Origin: Streptomyces sp. NBC_01717
Lineage (GTDB): Bacteria > Actinomycetota > Actinomycetes > Streptomycetales > Streptomycetaceae
Length of the DNA: 64,000 bases
Assembly (NCBI RefSeq): GCF_036248255.1
Contig: NZ_CP109178.1
Location: forward strand, 8,685,001 to 8,749,000
Reading direction: 5' to 3'
The translations under genes and the position numbers were made by a program. Numbering within the stretch: the stretch's first letter is position 1; the number at the start of each line of letters is the position of its first letter. This document shows, one piece after another, positions 35,400 through 44,645 of this stretch. The notes beneath the pieces were generated by a model. The model searched no databases. It was not told where the DNA came from and was given only the letters and a program-made list of their open reading frames with translations.

Positions 35400-36827
35400 T
35401 CAGCGGACCAGGACAGCCTCCCCAGGCTTGGGTACGACCGCTGTCCAATCCAGCTCATGGTCGATCCGGTCCCGCAGGGCATCGGACGATGACTCCTCGC
35501 CGTGGACCAGATAGGTCGTGCGTGGTGCAAGGGAGCCGCGGAGCCAGTCCATGATCTGGTCGGCATCAGCGTGGGCCGAAAAGTGCGGTAGGTCGGCCAC
35601 CTCCGCGCGTACAGGGACGTAATCGCCGAACATCTTGAGTGTGTGGGCGCCGTCGACCAGGTCGCGGGCCCTGGTGCCAGCGGCTGCGAAACCGACGATG
35701 ACGACGGCGTTGCGTGGATTGGGCAGGAGCCGGTGGAGGTGGTGCAGGACCCGGCCGCCGGTGGCCATGCCGGCTGAAGAGACAATGACGGCGGGACCGG
35801 GCGTGCTGTTGATGTCGATGGACTCCTGGACGGTTCGCGCGGGCAGAAACGGGTCAGGGCTGATCGCTGTCTCGCCGTGGTCGAGAATCTCGGGCCTGAT
35901 CTCGGGGGAGCGGGCACGCAGTGCTTCGCGGTAGACGTCGAGCGCGGCCAGAGCCATGGGGCTGTCCACATAGACGGGGACGGACCGGGGCAGGACCCCG
36001 TCCTGGCGCAGGGCGGCGAGCTCGTGGAGGACAACCTCGGTGCGGTCGATCGCGAAGGCCGGGATGACGACGGTTCCGCCGCGCGCGAGGGTACGCGTGA
36101 GTACGGCTGCGAATGCGGCGTGGGCTTTTTCGGGTTCATGGTGACGATCGCCGTACGTCGACTCCATCAGTAGTACGTCGGCGCCGCTGAACGGCTCCGG
36201 TGGCAGCAGCAGTGGGTGGCCGGGGCGCCCGAGATCTCCGCTGGTGGCCAGGGTGTGGCCGTCCTCAAGGGTCAGGTGGGCCCAGGCCGAGCCGAGGATG
36301 TGTCCACCGTGGTGCAGTGTGAGCCGGGTGCCTTCCATGATCTCGATTTCGCTGCCGACCGGGACGGGGTCGAAGAACTTCACGGTGGTGTCGACGTCGG
36401 TCTCGTCATAGAGCGGTTTGGCGGGCCGGTGCTTGGACCAGCCGTGTGTATTGGCGTGGTGGGCCGCCTCCATCTGGAGGTGCGCGCTGTCACGGAGCAC
36501 GATCTCGGCGAGCCGGGCGGTGCGGGCGCTGGTCAGGATTGGACCCCGGAAGCCGTTCCGGACCAGTCGGGGCAGGTAGCCGCAGTGGTCCAGGTGGGCA
36601 TGGGTGATGACCACGGCATGGATGTCCGAGGCGTCGCACGGCAGCTTTGCCCAGTTGCGGCGGCGCAGGTCGGCAAAACCCTGGAAGAGACCGCATTCGA
36701 GGCGGACCCGGGCATGGTCACTCTCGATGAGGAACTTGCTGCCGGTGACGGTCCGGACACCCCCGAGGAAGCGCAGCAGCGCGGGTCTCGACGAGGGCGT
36801 GGCCGGGCCCGAGTCTGTGTCGAACAT
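35400..36827 (-). CDS. Metallo-beta-lactamase/beta-CASP RNase-like protein
   Basis: This 475-residue protein is of the CPSF73/RNase J-like type. The metal motif [10 protein letters not shown] (HxHxDH) lies at about residues 75-84. Further ligand blocks are GGHILGSAW and [10 protein letters not shown]. The beta-CASP region includes [13 protein letters not shown] and [13 protein letters not shown], and near the C-terminus YLVHGEESS. It is probably a zinc-dependent nuclease acting on RNA; related genes occur in bacterial dormancy and stress clusters. ATG 36827 follows GGAGGGG. A tandem DosR-type box lies 67 bp upstream. Confidence 0.88.
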   Translation of the reverse strand: MFDTDSGPATPSSRPALLRFLGGVRTVTGSKFLIESDHARVRLECGLFQGFADLRRRNWAKLPCDASDIHAVVITHAHLDHCGYLPRLVRNGFRGPILTSARTARLAEIVLRDSAHLQMEAAHHANTHGWSKHRPAKPLYDETDVDTTVKFFDPVPVGSEIEIMEGTRLTLHHGGHILGSAWAHLTLEDGHTLATSGDLGRPGHPLLLPPEPFSGADVLLMESTYGDRHHEPEKAHAAFAAVLTRTLARGGTVVIPAFAIDRTEVVLHELAALRQDGVLPRSVPVYVDSPMALAALDVYREALRARSPEIRPEILDHGETAISPDPFLPARTVQESIDINSTPGPAVIVSSAGMATGGRVLHHLHRLLPNPRNAVVIVGFAAAGTRARDLVDGAHTLKMFGDYVPVRAEVADLPHFSAHADADQIMDWLRGSLAPRTTYLVHGEESSSDALRDRIDHELDWTAVVPKPGEAVLVR

Positions 36828-37221
36828 TGCCGGCCCCTCCTTCGGCGGGTGGTAGCCCTCTCGACCATCACACTCCCGGCACCGGGGCGGGATGGGCCCG
36901 ACAGGTCCGGACGGGGACCGACCGGCCCATGCGCGACAGACCTGCGCCGAGTCAACCTGGGGGCAAACCTCACCGGAGAATTGGCAGGAAGAGGGGCGGC
37001 CTCGTGGAGTCACTCGTTCTTCAGGGCGCGGGGCAGACTGCATGGACGCGGCCCATGGCGTGTTCGCCGTCGAAGCCGCTGGCGCCGGGGCGGAAGCAGG
37101 GCATCGTCGCCCTGTGGGCCCGCTCGTCGGCCTCGGCCGGGCCTGGGCTTCAAACGCCGAACCGCACTGGTGCGCCCAAGACCTGGCTGCTGGGTCGTGC
37201 ATTCATGACCGGAGAGCGGTC
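36828..37221. other. Divergent intergenic region with tandem DosR-type box
   Basis: This 394-bp stretch lies between the divergent MBL-fold and GH65 genes. It holds box D near the MBL end. Long open frames through it lack family-like sequence. A seven-codon leader-like frame ATG 37205-TGA 37225 overlaps the GH65 start. Confidence 0.5.
36894..36928. promoter_or_regulatory. DosR/OsdR-type box D, tandem pair
   Basis: GGGCCCGACAGGTCC (36894) and GGGACCGACCGGCCC (36914) start exactly 20 bp apart. They lie 67 and 87 bp upstream of the MBL gene and about 290 bp before the GH65 gene. The second copy is identical to box E read on the other strand. Confidence 0.7.
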
Positions 37222-39690
37222 ATGAGCACGACATGGGCCTGGGACTTCCACGGCTACGACCCCAAGGAGCAGCGGACAATCGAATCCCTGTGCACACTCG
37301 GTAACGGCAGGTTCGCCACGCGGGGGTCCGTGCCCGAGTCGCCGGCCGGTGCGGTTCACTATCCCGGGACCTACGCAGCCGGGTGCTGCAACTGGCTTTC
37401 CTCGAAGGTCGCAGGCCAGCAGGTCGTCAACGAGGACATGGTCAACCTGCCCGACTGGTCACGCCTGCGCTACCGCTGCCTGCCAGACGACGGACCGGCA
37501 GGGGAGTGGCTCACGCCCGATGACCCGAGCCTGCGGCACTACAAGGTCTCACTCGACCTGCGAGGCGGCGTTCTCACCCGCCGCTTGCTTTTCCACGACG
37601 GCCATGGCCGTCGACTCGGCGTCACCCACACCAGACTCGTCCACATGGGCGACCCGTACCTCGCCGCCCAGAGGACCACCTTCCGTGGGTACGGCTGGAG
37701 CGGTGCGATCGAGGTGGAGTCCGTCATCGACGGCAACGTCACCAATGCCGGCGTCGAGCGCTACCGCGGCCTGAGTCGACGCCACCTCACGGGCCACCGT
37801 GCCGGAGTGGAAGCGGACGGCGTCGCCTGGCTGTCCTGCCGGACCAGCTCGTCCCGGATCCGGATCGCAGTCGCCGTCAGAACGTCGTCGCGGCCCCTCG
37901 TCGCAGTGGGGGCGAGCTGCACGGAGACCAAAACGGTCCAGAGTATGAGGCTGCCGGTCTCCCGCGGACGTGCCGCGGTCGTCGTCAAGTCCGCCGTGTT
38001 GTACACATCCCTGGACCGCCCTCTGGGTGACCCCCTCTCTCTTGCCGTTGAGCGTGCATCACACGCGGAGGCGTTCGCGGCACTGCTCGCTTCTCACCGT
38101 GCTGCCTGGGACCGTCTGTGGAGCCAGGGGGAACTGCAGGTGCCGGGCGAATCGGGCCGCGTCCTTAGGCTCCATCTCTTCCACGTCCTTCAGACGCTTT
38201 CCCCGCACACGGCAGAGTTGGACGTCGGAGTGCCCGCCAGGGGCCTGCACGGCGAGGCGTATCGAGGGCATGTCTTCTGGGACGAGTTGTTCGTGCTGCC
38301 GTACCTCACACTGCACTTCCCCGAGGTGGCCCGAGGCCTTCTCATGTACCGGCACCGACGTCTTCCCGCGGCCCGTAAAGCGGCCCAGCGGGCGGGCTGC
38401 AGCGGGGCGATGTTCCCCTGGCAGAGCGGTAGTTCAGGTGCTGAGGAGACGCAGACACTGCACCTGAATCCCCGATCGGGCCGCTGGCTGTCCGACCACT
38501 CGCACTTGCAGCACCACGTCGGATCGGCTATCGCCTGGAACGTCTGGCGGTACGGGCAAAGCACCGGCGACACCGGCTTCATCCAAGGCCCAGGGGCAGA
38601 GCTGTTGTTCGGGATCGCCCGCTACTGGGGCTCCGTCGCCACGTACGACGCCGATCGCGACCGCTACCGCATCCGCGGTGTGCTAGGCCCGGACGAGTAC
38701 CACGACGCCTACCCCGAGGCCGCTGCTCCCGGGATCGATGACAACGCGTACACCAACGTGACCGCCGCCTGGGTGCTCGCACGCGCACTCGAAGTGTTCG
38801 ATGACCTGCCTGCTGCCCGTCGGAGGGAGCTTGCCGAGCAACTCGGCCTCGACGACGAGACGCTGAATCGCTGGGACGACATCTCCCGCCGGGTGTACGT
38901 ACCGTTCCATGGCGATGTCATCAGCCAGTTCGAAGGCTATGGCGAGCTGGCCGAGCTGGACTGGGATGCCTACCGCTCCCGCTACTCCGACATCCGCCGC
39001 CTCGACCGGATCCTGGAGTCCGAGGGGGATACGGTCAACCGTTACCAAGCGTCCAAGCAGGCCGACACACTCATGCTCGGCTATCTCTTCCGCCCCGCCG
39101 AGCTGCAGGAACTTTTCGACCGCCTCGGGTACCGGTTCGACGACGAAGTGTGGCGCACGACCGTCAATTACTACCTGACTCGTACCAGTCACGGATCGAC
39201 CCTCAGCAGCCTGGTGCATGGCTGGGTCCTCGCCCGCCAGAAGGGTCCGGACGCCTGGCGGTACTGGGAGGAAGCCCTGCTCAGCGACGTGGCAGATATT
39301 CAGGGCGGCACCACCGGCGAAGGTATCCACCTGGGTGCCATGGCCGGCACCCTCGATCTCGTCGAACGGGTCGTCGCAGGACTGGAGGCAGGCCCGGACG
39401 GACTCCGCATCGACCCGGTCCCGCTCCGGGAGGTGCCGCGCTGCTCGTTCACGTTCTGTTACCGCGGGCACCGGGATATCCGCGTCCAGTTTCTGCCTGG
39501 CCGGTTGGGGATTCGCGTGCCTCACTCGCGACTCAATCCCCCTCTGCCCGTGTGTCTACCCGGCGAGCGGCTGGTGACCGTGGCCGCGGGGGAACAACGT
39601 TGGTTTCGTCTGCCCGTGCGCTCTCTTCGTCGTGACAACGATGGTCGGTACAGCGCGCGCTCGACGGCCGCGAGCCCGAGAATGGAGTAG
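37222..39690 (+). CDS. Glycoside hydrolase family 65 phosphorylase
   Basis: This 822-residue protein has the GH65 architecture: an N-terminal beta-sandwich, an alpha/alpha barrel and a C-terminal cap. Catalytic Glu492 lies in GVLGPDEYHDAYP; the phosphate/substrate blocks HVFWDELFVLPYLTLHFPEV and GTTGEGIHLGAMAGTLDLVE are intact. GH65 enzymes phosphorolyse alpha-glucosides such as trehalose, maltose or kojibiose; specificity is not clear here. In a dormancy setting, ATP-sparing use of trehalose is plausible. ATG 37222 follows GGAGAG. The AAA ATPase gene starts 28 bp later. Confidence 0.9.
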   Translation: MSTTWAWDFHGYDPKEQRTIESLCTLGNGRFATRGSVPESPAGAVHYPGTYAAGCCNWLSSKVAGQQVVNEDMVNLPDWSRLRYRCLPDDGPAGEWLTPDDPSLRHYKVSLDLRGGVLTRRLLFHDGHGRRLGVTHTRLVHMGDPYLAAQRTTFRGYGWSGAIEVESVIDGNVTNAGVERYRGLSRRHLTGHRAGVEADGVAWLSCRTSSSRIRIAVAVRTSSRPLVAVGASCTETKTVQSMRLPVSRGRAAVVVKSAVLYTSLDRPLGDPLSLAVERASHAEAFAALLASHRAAWDRLWSQGELQVPGESGRVLRLHLFHVLQTLSPHTAELDVGVPARGLHGEAYRGHVFWDELFVLPYLTLHFPEVARGLLMYRHRRLPAARKAAQRAGCSGAMFPWQSGSSGAEETQTLHLNPRSGRWLSDHSHLQHHVGSAIAWNVWRYGQSTGDTGFIQGPGAELLFGIARYWGSVATYDADRDRYRIRGVLGPDEYHDAYPEAAAPGIDDNAYTNVTAAWVLARALEVFDDLPAARRRELAEQLGLDDETLNRWDDISRRVYVPFHGDVISQFEGYGELAELDWDAYRSRYSDIRRLDRILESEGDTVNRYQASKQADTLMLGYLFRPAELQELFDRLGYRFDDEVWRTTVNYYLTRTSHGSTLSSLVHGWVLARQKGPDAWRYWEEALLSDVADIQGGTTGEGIHLGAMAGTLDLVERVVAGLEAGPDGLRIDPVPLREVPRCSFTFCYRGHRDIRVQFLPGRLGIRVPHSRLNPPLPVCLPGERLVTVAAGEQRWFRLPVRSLRRDNDGRYSARSTAASPRME

Positions 39691-39718
39691 CTCTCAGCTG
39701 GTTCCGGAGGTGCATGGT

Positions 39719-41230
39719 GTGAATGCCGTACACGGACAGCAGCAGCCCTCGATCGTGGACCCTGAACGCTCAGCCAGGCCCGATCGCCTCTTCGACAAGG
39801 AAGACGAATGGGCAGCCTTGATGGCCTTCTCGAGCGATCCGCATCCGGGAACGGGCCTCGGCGTCGTCATGGGCCGGCCCCGCCAGGGCAAGACTCTCCT
39901 GCTGGAATCGGTGGCACGCGCCACGGGCGGGTTCTATTTCTGTGGACAGGAAGCCACACAAGCCGAGTCCTTGCGCAGGTTGGGCGAGGAGTACGCGCGA
40001 TACCGGCAGGTCGCACAGCCCAGCCACTGGCGTGATTGGAAGGAAGGCATCGATGCCTTGCTGGCGCTGGGTGACACCCGGCCGCTGCCCGTCATCATCG
40101 ACTCGTTCCCCGACCTTGTCGCGGCGAGCCCGGCTTTGCCCTCTGTCATCCACGGAGCCCTCCGGCACCTCGACAGACCGCCACTGGAAAGCCGTGCGCG
40201 ATTGCTGCTCGGTGGTGAGACCGCACCGGTCATGATCCGGCTGTTCGCGCACTCCTCGCCGCTGCACGCACTCGCCGCTCTGAAGCTCGACATCCAGCCC
40301 CTGGACTTCCGCAAGACGGCGCAACTGTGGGGCATCGATGACCCGAGGCTCGCCTTTCTCGTCTACACGGTCGTCGGCGGGACGCCCGCCTATCGGCACG
40401 ACTACGTCGACGACGATGTTCCTGTCGATCGTGACGACTTCGATGCCTGGGTCTGCCGCACCGTCCTGAATCCGCGCACGCCGCTTTTCCACGAGGCTCG
40501 CCATCTCCTCGACGAGGAGACCGGGCCTTGGAGCCACGGGGTTTGTCACTCCGTACTCGCCGCCCTGGCCAGAGGCTGCACGACCCACGGCGAAATCGCC
40601 ACCTTCCTGGGACAGCAGCTCACAGATGCCTCCCGGACCCTCGCCCTCCTCCGCGACCACGGTCTGCTTCAATCGCAGACGGATGGGCTGCAGCCGGGGG
40701 TCAAGCGTCATCGCATCGCGGACCCGCTCCTCGCGTTCGAGCACGCCTTGGCGCGCCCACGCAGGGCCGCTCTTGAGCAAAGCGACGCCGAGACGGTGTG
40801 GGCAGGCGCGCGAGCCGATTTCAACTCTCTTGTCGCCGGACCGCAGTTTGCTCAAGTCTGCCGGGAGTGGGCGGTCCGCTTCGCCGACTCGGCTGTCTTC
40901 GGTGCCGACCATGTCACGGCGTCGTACGGCTCCCTCAGCGACCCGTCGGCGACGGCCGGGCTGGATGCCGAGGTCGTGGTCCGCCGGCAGGACGGGCCAA
41001 TGACCGGTTCCCTTCTGTCGGTGGGGCTCGCACGATGGCACACCGGCATGGACATCCACCATCTGCAACGTCTGCGGTGCATCTTGGATGGACTCAATTC
41101 CCTTGAGGATGTAAGCCACGTCCGACTGGCCCTCTACGGTGCTTCGGGGTTCAGCCCCGAGCTCCATGCGGCGCATGCTCGTGGCGAGGTCATGCTCGTC
41201 GACCTTGACCGTCTGTACCGGGACGCGTAG
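39719..41230 (+). CDS. Archaeal-type AAA ATPase (DUF234/MNS-like)
   Basis: This 503-residue STAND-like ATPase has Walker A GRPRQGKTLLL (about 41-51), Walker B VIIDSFPDL, an arginine-rich sensor LLLGGETAPVM, a winged-helix region (GEIATFLGQQL; LALLRDHGLLQ) and a C-terminal DUF234-like nuclease-type domain (DAEVVVRR). Such proteins are frequent in archaea and scattered in bacteria; the role is unknown. GTG 39719 is chosen for GGAGG 8 bp upstream. It forms an operon with the GH65 gene, an unusual pairing. Confidence 0.8.
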   Translation: MNAVHGQQQPSIVDPERSARPDRLFDKEDEWAALMAFSSDPHPGTGLGVVMGRPRQGKTLLLESVARATGGFYFCGQEATQAESLRRLGEEYARYRQVAQPSHWRDWKEGIDALLALGDTRPLPVIIDSFPDLVAASPALPSVIHGALRHLDRPPLESRARLLLGGETAPVMIRLFAHSSPLHALAALKLDIQPLDFRKTAQLWGIDDPRLAFLVYTVVGGTPAYRHDYVDDDVPVDRDDFDAWVCRTVLNPRTPLFHEARHLLDEETGPWSHGVCHSVLAALARGCTTHGEIATFLGQQLTDASRTLALLRDHGLLQSQTDGLQPGVKRHRIADPLLAFEHALARPRRAALEQSDAETVWAGARADFNSLVAGPQFAQVCREWAVRFADSAVFGADHVTASYGSLSDPSATAGLDAEVVVRRQDGPMTGSLLSVGLARWHTGMDIHHLQRLRCILDGLNSLEDVSHVRLALYGASGFSPELHAAHARGEVMLVDLDRLYRDA

Positions 41231-41294
41231 CAGACGCCGTTGTGAGATGTGTGTGCCCTTCGGTGGTCACCGGCTCCGGGCTGCTCTTTCCGAT

Positions 41295-41309
41295 GGGCCG
41301 GTCGGTCCC
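41295..41309. promoter_or_regulatory. DosR/OsdR-type box E
   Basis: GGGCCGGTCGGTCCC is the exact reverse complement of the second copy of box D. A degenerate second copy (AGCCCACTCGGCCCC, 41318-41332) follows. It lies 122 bp upstream of the small basic peptide gene and about 250 bp upstream of the PEP synthase gene. Confidence 0.65.
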
Positions 41310-41431
41310 CTCCGTACAGCCCACTCGGCCCCGTGCTTCTGGTCCCCTCGGCACTGCGGCGACGGCGCCTCCGGAGCGATCGTGGAAGTCGAACGCCGTC
41401 TTGGGCTCCGCCTCCCGGAGAGGTGACAACG

Positions 41432-41527
41432 ATGCAGCGCACTCGGATGCAGATGCGGCCGAGGCAGCCGCGCAAGCGCCCGCAGCTGGATCTGCGTACC
41501 CTCTTCGGTCGGTCGATGCCCTACTGA
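41432..41527 (+). CDS. 31-residue Arg-rich peptide
   Basis: ATG 41432 is preceded by GGAGAGGTGAC, one of the best ribosome sites in the window, and encodes 31 residues with nine Arg/Lys by residue 16 (start MQRTRMQMRPRQPRKRPQ, end FGRSMPY). It ends 34 bp before the PEP synthase start and is presumably on the same transcript behind box E. It could be a small nucleic-acid- or enzyme-binding protein, or a leader peptide. No family was recognised. Confidence 0.55.
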   Translation: MQRTRMQMRPRQPRKRPQLDLRTLFGRSMPY

Positions 41528-41561
41528 ACCCCCGGCTACCGCACATACGGCGGAGGACATC

Positions 41562-43988
41562 ATGGCAACCGCTCGACGGGTCGTACCGTTCGCAGAGCTC
41601 GGTCGGCAGGATGTCGGCTGTGTCGGTGGCAAGAACGCCTCCCTGGGAGAGATGACCGCACATCTGGCATCTGCAGGCGTGCGGGTGCCTCCTGGTTTCG
41701 CGACGACGGCGGACGCGTACAGAGATTTGCTCGACGGCCACGGACTGCGTGCGCGGATCGCAGCGCAGATCGGGCGTCTGCACGAAGGGGCCGGGCTGGA
41801 TGAGGTGGGGGTGGCGATCCGGTCGATGATCATGGCTGAGGAGCTGCCGACCGGACTGGGGAGCGAGATCGTCACCGCGTACGAGAGGCTCGCGCGCGAC
41901 CAGGGCCGCGAGGATCCCGAAGTCGCCGTGCGCAGTAGTGCTACCGCCGAGGACCTGCCAGAGGCAAGTTTCGCCGGCCAGCAGGAGACCTACCTGAACG
42001 TCCGCGGGCCTGCCCAGCTGTTGCAGGCCTGCCACCGCTGCTATGCCTCATTGTTCACCGACCGCGCGATCGACTACCGGGAGCGGACGGGCTTCGACCA
42101 CCTTTCGGTCGCTCTCTCCGTCGGCGTTCAGATCATGGTCCGCTCGGACCTCGCGGGCGCCGGAGTGATCTTCACCCTCGACCCCGAAAGCGGCTTCCCC
42201 GAGGTCATCGTGGTCAGCGCGGCGTGGGGCCTGGGCGAGACCGTCGTCAGTGGCCAGGTCGACCCTGACGAGCACACGGTCTTCAAGCCGAGCCTGAAGG
42301 ACCCGGCACTGGATGCCGTGATCGATGTACGGATCGGAGCGAAGCGGAAGAAGGCGGTCTATGGCGAGCACGGCCTGACCCGGACCGTCGACACGACCGG
42401 CGAGGAGCGCTCGCGACCTGTCCTGACAGTTGCGGAAGTCCGGCAACTGGCCGTATGGGCGATGACCGTCGAGGAGCACTACGGATGCCCCATGGACCTG
42501 GAATGGGCCAAGGACGGACTGACCGGCGAGCTGGCGATCGTCCAGGCCCGCCCCGAAACCGTACAGTCCCGGCGCCGTACAACGACGCTGCGTCGCTGTC
42601 GCCTGACCGTCAGCCCGGGGGAGAGCCTCATCGAGGGCATAGCGGTCGGCGAAGCCATCGGGTCCGGTCCGGTCGTCGTCCTCGACTCGCCTGTGGATCT
42701 CGACCGCTTCCCGACCGGCGGGGTGCTCGTCACCGGCATCACCGACCCGGACTGGGAACCGGTCATGAAGCGTGCCTCGGCGATCGTCACCGACCATGGC
42801 GGGCGGACCTCGCATGCCGCCATCGTCAGCCGCGAACTCGGTGTCCCAGCCGTCGTCGGCACCGGCCGGGCCACCGAGTTGCTGTGCACAGGCCATGAGG
42901 CGACCGTCTCCTGTGCCGAGGGTGCTCGCGGTCAGGTCTACGCGGGGCTGTTGGCCTACGAGGAGCGCGAAACCGATCTCGCCGAACTCCCTGCCACCCG
43001 GACCCGCGTGATGCTCAATCTCGCTGATCCGTCCGCCGCCTTCCGCTGGTGGCGCCTGCCCGCCGACGGCGTCGGGCTAGCGCGCCTGGAGTTCATCGTC
43101 GCCCACCAGGTCAAGGCCCACCCCATGGCTCTGCTGCACCCCGACCGAGTGGACCAGCACGACCGCTGCGCCATAGAGCAACTCACCGAGGGTTGCCTCG
43201 ACCGCGGCCGGTACTTCGTCGACCGACTGGCGTACGGTGTGGCCCGCATCGCCGCATCTCGATGGCCCGACCCGGTCGTCGTACGGACCAGCGACTTCAA
43301 GACCAACGAGTATGCGCGGCTGCTCGGAGGGCGGGCCTTCGAACCGGTCGAAGCGAATCCGATGATCGGCTGGCGCGGCGCGAGCCGCTACTACAGTGAC
43401 GCTTATCGCGAAGGATTCGCCCTGGAATGCCGGGCACTGCGACGGGTTCGCGACGACTTCGGCCTGACGAACGTCATCATCATGATTCCCTTCTGCCGCA
43501 CCCTCGAAGAGGCCGACCGGGTTCTGGCCGTCATGGCGGAGCAGGGGCTGCGCAGGGGCGAGAACAGCCTCAAGGTGTACGTCATGGCGGAGATCCCGTC
43601 CAACATCATCCTGGCCGAGGACTTCGCCGAGCGCTTTGACGGCTTCTCCATCGGGAGCAACGACCTGACCCAGCTCACCCTGGGCGTCGACCGCGACTCC
43701 GAAGCCCTCGCCCATGTCTTCGACGAGACCAACCCCGCGGTCACGCGCAGCATCCAAACGCTGGTTCCGCGCGCCCAGTCCGTCGGCTGCACGGTCGGCC
43801 TCTGCGGCCAACGCCCCAGCGACGACCCCGCCTTCACTGAATTCCTGGTGAAGACCGGCATCGACTCGATCTCAGTGGCACCCGACAGCTTCGCCGCGGT
43901 GAAGCAGCACGTGGCTGCTGCCGAACTGAGCCTGCACGGAGAGGACCGAACGGCCCATTCGGGACTTGATCGCCCCAAGCGGGCTTGA
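41562..43988 (+). CDS. ppsA: Phosphoenolpyruvate synthase (PEP-utilising dikinase family)
   Basis: This 808-residue enzyme has an ATP-grasp N-terminus (VGGKNASLGEM; VRSSATAEDLPEASFAGQQE), the phosphohistidine swivelling domain with DHGGRTSHAAIVSREL (His418), and a C-terminal PEP/pyruvate barrel (SIGSNDLTQLTLGVDRDS; GLCGQRPS). Its signatures fit PEP synthase (ATP + pyruvate to PEP, AMP and Pi). In a hypoxia island it would allow gluconeogenic flow or AMP-linked energy balancing. Hsp20 lies downstream; box F overlaps the 3' end of this gene. Confidence 0.93.
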   Translation: MATARRVVPFAELGRQDVGCVGGKNASLGEMTAHLASAGVRVPPGFATTADAYRDLLDGHGLRARIAAQIGRLHEGAGLDEVGVAIRSMIMAEELPTGLGSEIVTAYERLARDQGREDPEVAVRSSATAEDLPEASFAGQQETYLNVRGPAQLLQACHRCYASLFTDRAIDYRERTGFDHLSVALSVGVQIMVRSDLAGAGVIFTLDPESGFPEVIVVSAAWGLGETVVSGQVDPDEHTVFKPSLKDPALDAVIDVRIGAKRKKAVYGEHGLTRTVDTTGEERSRPVLTVAEVRQLAVWAMTVEEHYGCPMDLEWAKDGLTGELAIVQARPETVQSRRRTTTLRRCRLTVSPGESLIEGIAVGEAIGSGPVVVLDSPVDLDRFPTGGVLVTGITDPDWEPVMKRASAIVTDHGGRTSHAAIVSRELGVPAVVGTGRATELLCTGHEATVSCAEGARGQVYAGLLAYEERETDLAELPATRTRVMLNLADPSAAFRWWRLPADGVGLARLEFIVAHQVKAHPMALLHPDRVDQHDRCAIEQLTEGCLDRGRYFVDRLAYGVARIAASRWPDPVVVRTSDFKTNEYARLLGGRAFEPVEANPMIGWRGASRYYSDAYREGFALECRALRRVRDDFGLTNVIIMIPFCRTLEEADRVLAVMAEQGLRRGENSLKVYVMAEIPSNIILAEDFAERFDGFSIGSNDLTQLTLGVDRDSEALAHVFDETNPAVTRSIQTLVPRAQSVGCTVGLCGQRPSDDPAFTEFLVKTGIDSISVAPDSFAAVKQHVAAAELSLHGEDRTAHSGLDRPKRA
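43942..43976. promoter_or_regulatory. DosR/OsdR-type box F, near-tandem pair
   Basis: AGGACCGAACGGCCC (43942-43956) and GGACTTGATCGCCCC (43962-43976) are 20 bp apart inside the last codons of ppsA. The box ends 101 bp (first copy) or 81 bp (second copy) upstream of the hsp20 start. Confidence 0.6.
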
Positions 43989-44057
43989 CGTCCGGCGACT
44001 GAAACTGAGCCCGACACCGCGGAAAGCGCCGCCAAGGCGCTGGAGACGGAGGACACC

Positions 44058-44513
44058 ATGTCCGGAACCCAGATGGAGCGCAGGCGCCACCTCTTCCCTG
44101 ACCTCATGGACTGGTTCGGAACCGACTTTCCCCGCATCCCGATGTGGCGGCCGATGGCCGGAGTCCACCTGATCCCGATCGAGGTGACCAGCCAGCAGGG
44201 AATGTACGTGCTGCGCGCCGAGCTCCCCGGGATGGACCCCACGAAGGACATCCACATCACGGTCGAGGGCGACACCCTCACCGTCAGCGCCGAACACACT
44301 GAGAGCAAGGAGGAGAAGGATCACTCGGAGTTCCGTTACGGCTCCTTCCACCGCACCGTTCGCCTGCCGGCTCAGATTCCGTCCGAGGGGGTCGAGGCAG
44401 AGTACGAGGACGGCATTCTCACGGTGCGCGTAGCGATGGAGCCTGACGTACCAGACACGGCACGCAGCATCCCCGTCAAGAGGGCCACAACCAACGGTGA
44501 CGCCGAGTCGTGA
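44058..44513 (+). CDS. Hsp20/alpha-crystallin small heat-shock protein
   Basis: This 151-residue chaperone has an N-terminal Trp/Phe-rich arm (LFPDLMDWFGTDFPRIP), an alpha-crystallin domain (about 45-130, MYVLRAELPGMDPTKDIHI, FHRTVRLP) and the C-terminal anchoring motif SIPVKR (IxV-type). It holds unfolded proteins without ATP. It resembles HspX/Acr of M. tuberculosis, a hallmark DosR-regulon protein. ATG 44058 follows GGAGACGGAGGAC. Box F lies upstream. Confidence 0.93.
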   Translation: MSGTQMERRRHLFPDLMDWFGTDFPRIPMWRPMAGVHLIPIEVTSQQGMYVLRAELPGMDPTKDIHITVEGDTLTVSAEHTESKEEKDHSEFRYGSFHRTVRLPAQIPSEGVEAEYEDGILTVRVAMEPDVPDTARSIPVKRATTNGDAES

Positions 44514-44610
44514 CGGATCGGCAGGTGCGGCGGTTGTTCGGCTGCCGTGCGAACGAGTTGCGACGCGCCGCTGACCGACAGCACGGCCACTGGCACGTCG
44601 CACCCTCGCT

Positions 44611-44624
44611 GGGCCGACCGGCCG
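44611..44624. promoter_or_regulatory. DosR/OsdR-type box G
   Basis: GGGCCGACCGGCCG differs from box A only in its last base. It lies unusually close to the ATPase start (21 bp) and would overlap its ribosome-site region, so activation from here would need a promoter further upstream. It could instead block or mark an internal site. Confidence 0.45.
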
Positions 44625-44645
44625 CGGCGGGGGCGGGAGTGGAAG

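Noticed and set aside
36892..37221. Long in-frame upstream extension of the GH65 gene and a matching one for the MBL gene on the other strand.
   Set aside because: Both extensions cross the tandem operator D and are Arg/Gly-rich. ATG 37222 and ATG 36827 each have their own good ribosome site.
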